From assembly GCA_023398345.1 (NCBI GenBank), contig JAEWSK010000033.1, positions 1 to 10,983 on the forward strand: a stretch of DNA of 10,983 nucleotides, read 5' to 3'. The DNA comes from Armatimonadota bacterium (GTDB taxonomy: Bacteria; Armatimonadota; UBA5829). The position numbers and the translations under genes are program-made. Position 1 is the stretch's first letter; every line of letters begins with the position of its first letter. Below are positions 7,601 through 10,983 of this stretch, piece after piece. The notes under the pieces were generated by a model. That model was given only the letters and a program-made list of their open reading frames with translations, did not search any database and was not told the origin of the DNA.

Positions 7601-10600
7601 CGGCGTAGAACTTAATATACGCCGGTGGCCAAGGCACGTATGTAATATTGACTGCGGCCCCAGGCGTTAGCGACGTCGACAGAGGGATCGTCGCGCTACC
7701 TGGAGTCCATGCTGCAGTATTTGCTACATTATCGGAGCCGGACACTTCGACAACGCTGACCACATAGCCGATGCTATTCGGCAATGTAGGTATGGCGTTT
7801 GCGCCTGTGCCATCGGCCACACCGGATTGCGTTGCAGTGGCTGGCTTGTATTTGATAAATACATCAGTTGTTCCGGCCGGCACTGCAGTTTGCAATGTGA
7901 TTGTGCCGTCGACATTGCACGAAGATGATAGCGGCGCATAGGCTGTTGTCAAAGTCGTATCGCTGGCCAGATATACGGCCGTTACTGAGCCTATTGCAGC
8001 TGAAACATCCGGAATTACTGTAACCAAGGTCTCGTCTTTAATAACGCCATGCTGAACAATATCGGCGGTATCCGGTGTCTTTGCCAAAGCAGTCGTGAGA
8101 TGAATCGGATAGCCGGTTGCAGGCGGAGTCAACCCCGTCGTGCTAAGATAGTTCACTTGCAAATTCTCAGCAAGATGAGCATCGAAGTTAGCATTCCAAT
8201 AGACGCCGAGTAAGCTCAACAACACGTTGTAGTTGCTCGGTGTCACAGTCGAAGCAGATGTGACCGTGCCAAACAGAGACTTTGGCCCTCTGTAGATCGT
8301 GCTTGATCCAGTCTTTGAAAGCTCGGGCGCGTTGTTGCCAACCGGCGTAACGCTCACGACATTCGGACCCGTCGATTCGCTCAAGCTGGGGAACCTGGCC
8401 ATTGTCGAATATGGAGCCGTATTTGTATAACCACTCATATTGAGCAGCCACAACGGCTTAGTCTCTCTGGTTCGGGCAGTAAAATGGAACTTATGTGATC
8501 CTACTGCCAGCCTCGGAACGGTGATCTTATATTCAACGCCGGTAGCATAGTCCTGCTGGGTAGCATCAATTTTTCTCATCAGCAACCCATTGATGCCGAA
8601 ACGCACGTATCTTGCAGCAGCAGTTGCAGGATCTGCTGAGACAATTAGTTTATCGGACGAAAGATCGTCTGTGGCAATGACCAGCTTATTGGATGTGTTG
8701 GACTGGATCAGATAAACCCTAAGATATGGAGATGGAACCACATCGCTCCACTCGTTTCCATTGGATATCTGCATCAGCTTGCCTGCAAACTGATCAGTTG
8801 TCCAACCCGGATCGGACAGATTGCCGTTGCCGTCGTCAAGCTTGGCAACTATGACTCTCTTCTTTGATGTCTCTAGCGGATCAGCCTCAACTCCGACAAT
8901 AACGCCATTCAACGGCGCGGCGATATCATCGTTAATGCCCGCATCCACCCACAATCTGGGCGAACCGGAAACATCCGAGCCGGACGTATCGGTAAGCGCG
9001 TTATAGAAGTAAGGCGTATCGTTATCGGTGTCCGTCAATGTCACCTTGTAGTCGATACTCTCACTTGTTGTGATGCCACCGGTAGTCGGATTGGGACTGG
9101 CCGAACCCTTTGTAAGAATGGGCGGATCATTGACCCAAGGCCCATCGCGCTGCACTATGTTTAATGTGGATAGCCCACGCTCGGTCTGGTGCGCGCCGTT
9201 CGCATCGAACAATGCAACCGCTGCTCCGTCCGATGCCTCGAAGTAGTATGTATGCGTGCCACCCGATAGTCCACTCGGAGTGTAGCTAAACACAGCACCG
9301 ACGTTGTATATAGGTGTGCCGGTGGTCTCTTGCACCATGGGATAAGCAGTTCCATCTATATAGACCCGCACGTAGCTGGGCGCTTGTCCATTGGGTCCAT
9401 CCGTATCAGTATAAGTAACTGAGTAGGTATATTGTGTATTGCCGGAACCTGTAATAGGCGTCACAGACCCGTTGGAAAGTGAAGGCAGGGTATTTGCAAC
9501 CAGCGTCTTTGCCATCTTTGTGCCAAAGAAGTAGCTAACTTGCACCCTGTCCGTATCAGTCAGAGATTTGGACATCATGTCCATAAGCGCGTTGGCATCA
9601 AAGCGAATTTTTCGATTCCAACGATCTATGAAATAGACGCCCCTCTGATAAGCCTGGGCATATAGCGAGTAAGTCCCGGATGGCACCTCAGTAGACAAGC
9701 GCAGCATAGGATTAGTGAGCATGTCAGCATCGAAGTCATCGCTGTAACGACCTACTTTTCTGGGATTGAAATAATTCACACCGTCTGCGGCCTGCGAATT
9801 CCAAATTCCCACGACTCCGCCGTCAATGTCACGCGGCAAGCCAGTGATCGGGTCGTTTAAGTTGCCCACAACATACATATTTGAAAAATCGGGCATGAAA
9901 TGGGTAGCGCCTCTGCCACTGTAAGCATACACGTAGCTGTTATCAAAGCTGACCGCGTAATTTATCTTACGAGCATCTCCCAACATCTGTGTTGTAAAGC
10001 GCAAATCATCATAAAGTATCGCTACCTCGCGCTCTTTGGGCACGTATGTGATTGCGATTTGGCCACCCAGTGGGTTAGGCAACACCTGGGCTAGATTGAT
10101 AGTCGTATCACCAGAGTTGGCCGTCTCCCACGCCTGGAACGGATTGAGCGTCCCTGCATAGTAGTTCACCAATGCCGGGTCGATTGTTGTAGGGTCAAAG
10201 GCCGAAGAGTCAGCCCCCACATAAACCCCTGTTACCTCGCCTATATAAGGCAACACTGATGCGTCAGTCGGCTTGACTGTCGAGGAATTGACCAAAGTCC
10301 CGGAGACGGCTATGTCTGGAAGCTTGGATGTCAACGCAATATAGTTGTCACCAGCATTGAATGCCTTTGGCCAAATCTTGACAAATGCAGTCGTCATAAC
10401 ATTGCCAAGCGAATCTTTCATCTCTGTTGCCAGCGGTATCTGGTTGTTTGAATCAAGATCGCCCGGCGCATAATACGCAATGTAGACCTTGTATCCGCCC
10501 GAAGACATCGATGGAATCGGATTTAATTTCAATGGCTTCTTGACCGCCATGAACTCTTCACCAACTCCACTGAAAGTCGAAGGAACGTATGTGACATAGA

Positions 10601-10983
10601 CGGTCATCCCGTCACTCGCCGGAAGGGGCGCACCAGTAAGCGGAATTGCGCGGGTTGCATGATCAAACACAATCGGATCGCCGCTATAGTAGACGGTGCC
10701 GGGGCCACCTGAGCTGTAAGGACTGCTCTCCGTAACCGCCGTGACATTTCCAATGATGCCCAAAATGTCATTGCACGCATTAATATTAACCGTACCGGCT
10801 GTCGCATCCCACACACCCGGGACAACATATCCATTATTATCAGCCGGCATGAAGTTGCCCTGCGAGTCATTTTGGTTAATAGTGGCGTATACACCTGCTA
10901 CAACAGCAATATCATTTGGCTTGCTGGGCCAAATTAAATTTGCTCCCAGCGTCCAAACCGTATCTGATGTCGAATTAATAGAC
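4650..10983 (-). CDS. Giant multidomain surface or secreted protein, N-terminus outside the window
   Basis: The frame is open from the TAG at 4650-4652 to the window edge, at least 2,110 codons. The Met at 10848-10850 is not the start: 44 more codons read through without a stop and keep the same composition. Residues below count from that Met. Visible parts are type A repeats (32-90, 202-271, 877-930, 952-1002, 1027-1073, 1730-1780, 1892-1948); an unrecognised globular region at 276-450 (LYAQAYQRGVYFIDRWN); and Ig/cadherin-like type B modules at 453-568, 574-802, 1098-1200, 1203-1318 and 1321-1450. There is an Ig-like domain at 1470-1610 and a Trp/Gly-rich C-terminal region at 1615-2030 (MAPGWNQFGN, AGWICDYAWRYD, WSGYWIKAY). 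Composition is Thr/Ser/Gly/Pro/Val-rich and Cys-poor, typical of extracellular beta-sandwich proteins. No enzyme motif, C-terminal membrane segment or sortase signal is seen, and the signal peptide would be outside. A role in adhesion or the cell surface is inference. The terminator follows closely, so the C-terminus is genuine. Confidence 0.93.
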   Translation of the reverse strand, partial: SINSTSDTVWTLGANLIWPSKPNDIAVVAGVYATINQNDSQGNFMPADNNGYVVPGVWDATAGTVNINACNDILGIIGNVTAVTESSPYSSGGPGTVYYSGDPIVFDHATRAIPLTGAPLPASDGMTVYVTYVPSTFSGVGEEFMAVKKPLKLNPIPSMSSGGYKVYIAYYAPGDLDSNNQIPLATEMKDSLGNVMTTAFVKIWPKAFNAGDNYIALTSKLPDIAVSGTLVNSSTVKPTDASVLPYIGEVTGVYVGADSSAFDPTTIDPALVNYYAGTLNPFQAWETANSGDTTINLAQVLPNPLGGQIAITYVPKEREVAILYDDLRFTTQMLGDARKINYAVSFDNSYVYAYSGRGATHFMPDFSNMYVVGNLNDPITGLPRDIDGGVVGIWNSQAADGVNYFNPRKVGRYSDDFDADMLTNPMLRLSTEVPSGTYSLYAQAYQRGVYFIDRWNRKIRFDANALMDMMSKSLTDTDRVQVSYFFGTKMAKTLVANTLPSLSNGSVTPITGSGNTQYTYSVTYTDTDGPNGQAPSYVRVYIDGTAYPMVQETTGTPIYNVGAVFSYTPSGLSGGTHTYYFEASDGAAVALFDANGAHQTERGLSTLNIVQRDGPWVNDPPILTKGSASPNPTTGGITTSESIDYKVTLTDTDNDTPYFYNALTDTSGSDVSGSPRLWVDAGINDDIAAPLNGVIVGVEADPLETSKKRVIVAKLDDGNGNLSDPGWTTDQFAGKLMQISNGNEWSDVVPSPYLRVYLIQSNTSNKLVIATDDLSSDKLIVSADPATAAARYVRFGINGLLMRKIDATQQDYATGVEYKITVPRLAVGSHKFHFTARTRETKPLWLLNMSGYTNTAPYSTMARFPSLSESTGPNVVSVTPVGNNAPELSKTGSSTIYRGPKSLFGTVTSASTVTPSNYNVLLSLLGVYWNANFDAHLAENLQVNYLSTTGLTPPATGYPIHLTTALAKTPDTADIVQHGVIKDETLVTVIPDVSAAIGSVTAVYLASDTTLTTAYAPLSSSCNVDGTITLQTAVPAGTTDVFIKYKPATATQSGVADGTGANAIPTLPNSIGYVVSVVEVSGSDNVANTAAWTPGSATIPLSTSLTPGAAVNITYVPWPPAYIKFYAVEPTSAATTSPVTHGIFIADEPITFKVYYKDADGDRPSYHDGVQGYVKLVFNDSGRTAQLIPVGTVSSYATGAALAVTLTDVPEGKHAYHFEASDGYVVTRFPASQAGTASNDEKVQVNYQPKLTNGSVDPTSGATSFTFSVKYSDVDAVAPASGGFIKVVLTNQDDPTKIITSEMTTSVTSPNYSIGVQYTCVVSTKDTNGNVLLPSGTYNAVFVANDGVQDAEPLTGPTIVVRESNAVPVIVDYEVKKLLPDGGLGNGSGKTADTFVYRAWYKDADNDAPVAVFGNVRRTALTLIVDSGQPTQQTFPMTMVALTQPPAPAPPVLPDYTGADTSRWPEWQARVTGKKLGGGNHTYTVMASDGTATAVFNDSPVIPSEKSGPVLMIPYFDLEVVGKDGEPITDRSIVGQEVLIKGSIVFPYTTADEQPENVGNITITVTKPDATTVSLNASMSDAQVVGGNWVGSINAYYYSQADPTLITGDSLTLTASGLWKISAIWPGNSTYDGAETDSTIDGHNDQVRVDVNGPALTVAVMNPLSPESSTPLVNMICPPMQIGSTNPGGIFGYSYALPMQVVRWVPSSGRYFWYSIGGAFPALKAGDAVWIKPKLPDATDPGSGYPVAEALGSTSVVQAVPSTGSLIAISFYASHINGVYLKSTATGTNYYVHSLATIPFKAGDTQIALTTPLPANTDAVWVSYVGSQSGVDEGWITLDNPSVQKVVVSGDPRYMHSKYRLIKVLAQAYTLKTDTAGSPVIDSVTKLPLLKPCSIAMAPGWNQFGNIFFNWKKAWQTATPSSSSPTTKVVPTTTSSIGKLLGVYLAQDADVTTATNYYQPGAATSPYVRGDAEINLTKSLPSGTTKVYLRYEAYPREDIGLPISGVNVTYLGVTKSLADAKAAGWICDYAWRYDPAASNYVMVSATAAGAERVLKAWSGYWIKAYVNCQLEIDPNPTTSSDYRGVFSLGNDVPAANTSSEVLEMPPSAPK
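5007..5177 (-). repeat. Type A repeat, copy 7, inside the C-terminal domain
   Basis: Residues 1892-1948: SIGKLLGVYLAQDAD, then TNYYQPGAATSP, GDAEINLTKSLPSGT and KVYLRYEAYP. This is the best match to the consensus. It sits between the GWNQFGN-FFNW strand and the SLADAKAAGW helix of the C-terminal domain, behind a Ser/Thr/Pro linker (SSSSPTTKVVPTTTSS). Confidence 0.65.
5511..5663 (-). repeat. Type A repeat, copy 6, inside the C-terminal domain
   Basis: Residues 1730-1780: SHINGVYLKSTATG, then TNYYVHSLA, FKAGDTQIALTTPLP and DAVWVSYVG. It is a full copy that interrupts the Trp/Gly-rich C-terminal region after its first half. Confidence 0.65.
7632..7772 (-). repeat. Type A repeat, copy 5
   Basis: Residues 1027-1073: IGYVVSVVEVSGSD, then WTPGSATIPLSTSL and VNITYVP. 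The Gly-Val-Tyr and NYY elements are lost, but both end strands and the spacing are kept. It is the third copy in a near-tandem row (copies 3 to 5). Confidence 0.5.
7845..7997 (-). repeat. Type A repeat, copy 4
   Basis: Residues 952-1002: AIGSVTAVYLASDT, then AYAPLSSS, DGTITLQTAVPAGT and DVFIKYKP. It is compact because the NYY-to-GD segment is shortened. It lies about 20 residues after copy 3. Confidence 0.6.
8061..8222 (-). repeat. Type A repeat, copy 3 (degenerate)
   Basis: Residues 877-930: LLSLLGVYWNANFD, then VNYLSTTG and YPIHLTTALAK. GVY, NY and the I-x-L strand are kept, but the GD turn and the closing Y-x-P strand are missing. It follows the start of a truncated type B module (NNAPELSKTGSS). 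Confidence 0.5.
10038..10247 (-). repeat. Type A repeat, copy 2
   Basis: Residues 202-271: IGEVTGVYVGADS, then VNYYAGTLNPFQ, GDTTINLAQVLP and IAITYVP. All consensus elements are present. It is the longest copy, owing to extra residues between the Tyr-Val strand and NYY. A partial second half (FNAGDNYIALTSKLPD, residues 164-179) precedes it. Confidence 0.65.
10581..10757 (-). repeat. Type A repeat, copy 1
   Basis: Residues 32-90 from the Met at 10850. It opens IIGNVTAV, carries VYYSGDPIVF in the middle, then AIPLTGAPLP, and closes VYVTYVP. It is the most diverged N-terminal copy, with Thr-Glu where most copies have Val-Tyr. Confidence 0.55.

Larger units (their letters stand above)
6501..9494 (-). 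repeat. Type B modules, Ig/cadherin-like repeats with Asp-rich loops
   Basis: Five diverged modules of about 100-130 residues, not strictly tandem. They lie at 9494-9147, 9131-8445, 7559-7251, 7244-6897 and 6890-6501. Most open with N-x-x-P-x-L and GSV-x-P. They carry an Asp loop (YTDTDG, LTDTDNDTP, YKDADGDRP, YSDVDAVAP, YKDADNDAP) and close with a strand such as GGTHTYYFEASDG, EGKHAYHFEASDG or GGNHTYTVMASDG. The Asp spacing suits calcium binding between beta-sandwich domains, as in cadherin-like repeats, but no ligand is shown. A type A cluster (copies 3 to 5) and a truncated module start separate the second and third. Confidence 0.65.

Noticed and set aside
10848..10850. ATG of the giant frame as its true start
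   Set aside because: The frame continues without a stop for 44 more codons to the window edge with the same Thr/Ser/Gly/Val-rich composition, and there is no signal peptide or ribosome binding site at this Met.
1..10983. CRISPR array, tRNA, rRNA, IS element or integration site
   Set aside because: No regularly spaced direct repeats, cloverleaf, ribosomal sequence, transposase motif or flanking terminal repeats were seen.

Overview
The window holds five protein genes, all on the minus strand, so they are transcribed from high to low coordinates. No RNA gene, CRISPR array, IS element or plus-strand gene could be supported. The organism is probably a diderm bacterium that uses the SMC-ScpAB condensin. 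It has scpA-scpB together with an LptD/OstA-like outer-membrane barrel that ends in phenylalanine. The giant mosaic surface protein, with its 'APGWNQFGN...W.GYW' C-terminal region, recalls large proteins I associate with Armatimonadota and related deep-branching diderms. That placement is from memory and is tentative.

Layout, in transcription order. (1) 10983-4650: the 3' part of a giant gene for a surface or secreted protein. At least 2,110 codons are visible and the frame stays open through the window edge, so the real start is outside. The protein is a mosaic of seven or more copies of a roughly 50-70 residue beta-rich repeat ('type A'), five Ig/cadherin-like modules with Asp-rich loops ('type B'), an Ig-like domain and a C-terminal Trp/Gly-rich domain. 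It is followed by a convincing Rho-independent terminator at 4605-4636. (2) 4555-3884: a small exported protein or lipoprotein, weakly CsgG/TolB-N-like, with a strong ribosome binding site. (3) 3883-3679: a 205-base spacer with small inverted repeats and, at its end, a good sigma70-type promoter placed so that the next mRNA would be leaderless. (4) 3678-1753: a 641-residue envelope protein that joins a signal peptide, a Big_1 (invasin-type) Ig domain, an OstA/LptD-N-like region and an LptD-like beta barrel. (5) 1752-1607: a spacer with an imperfect hairpin and a good promoter. (6) 1606-848 and 858-94: scpA (GTG start) and scpB, overlapping by 11 bases. (7) 93-1: no gene seen, only an 8-bp inverted repeat.

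How they may work together: ScpA and ScpB bridge the SMC dimer for chromosome condensation and are unrelated to the upstream genes, from which they are separated by their own promoter. The other three products all look exported, so the upstream part is an envelope or surface block. Whether the small lipoprotein or the barrel helps export or anchor the giant protein is speculation. The best candidates for something new are the type A repeat family, including its placement inside another domain, the Big_1-LptD fusion, and the leaderless palindrome-overlapped promoter of that fusion gene.
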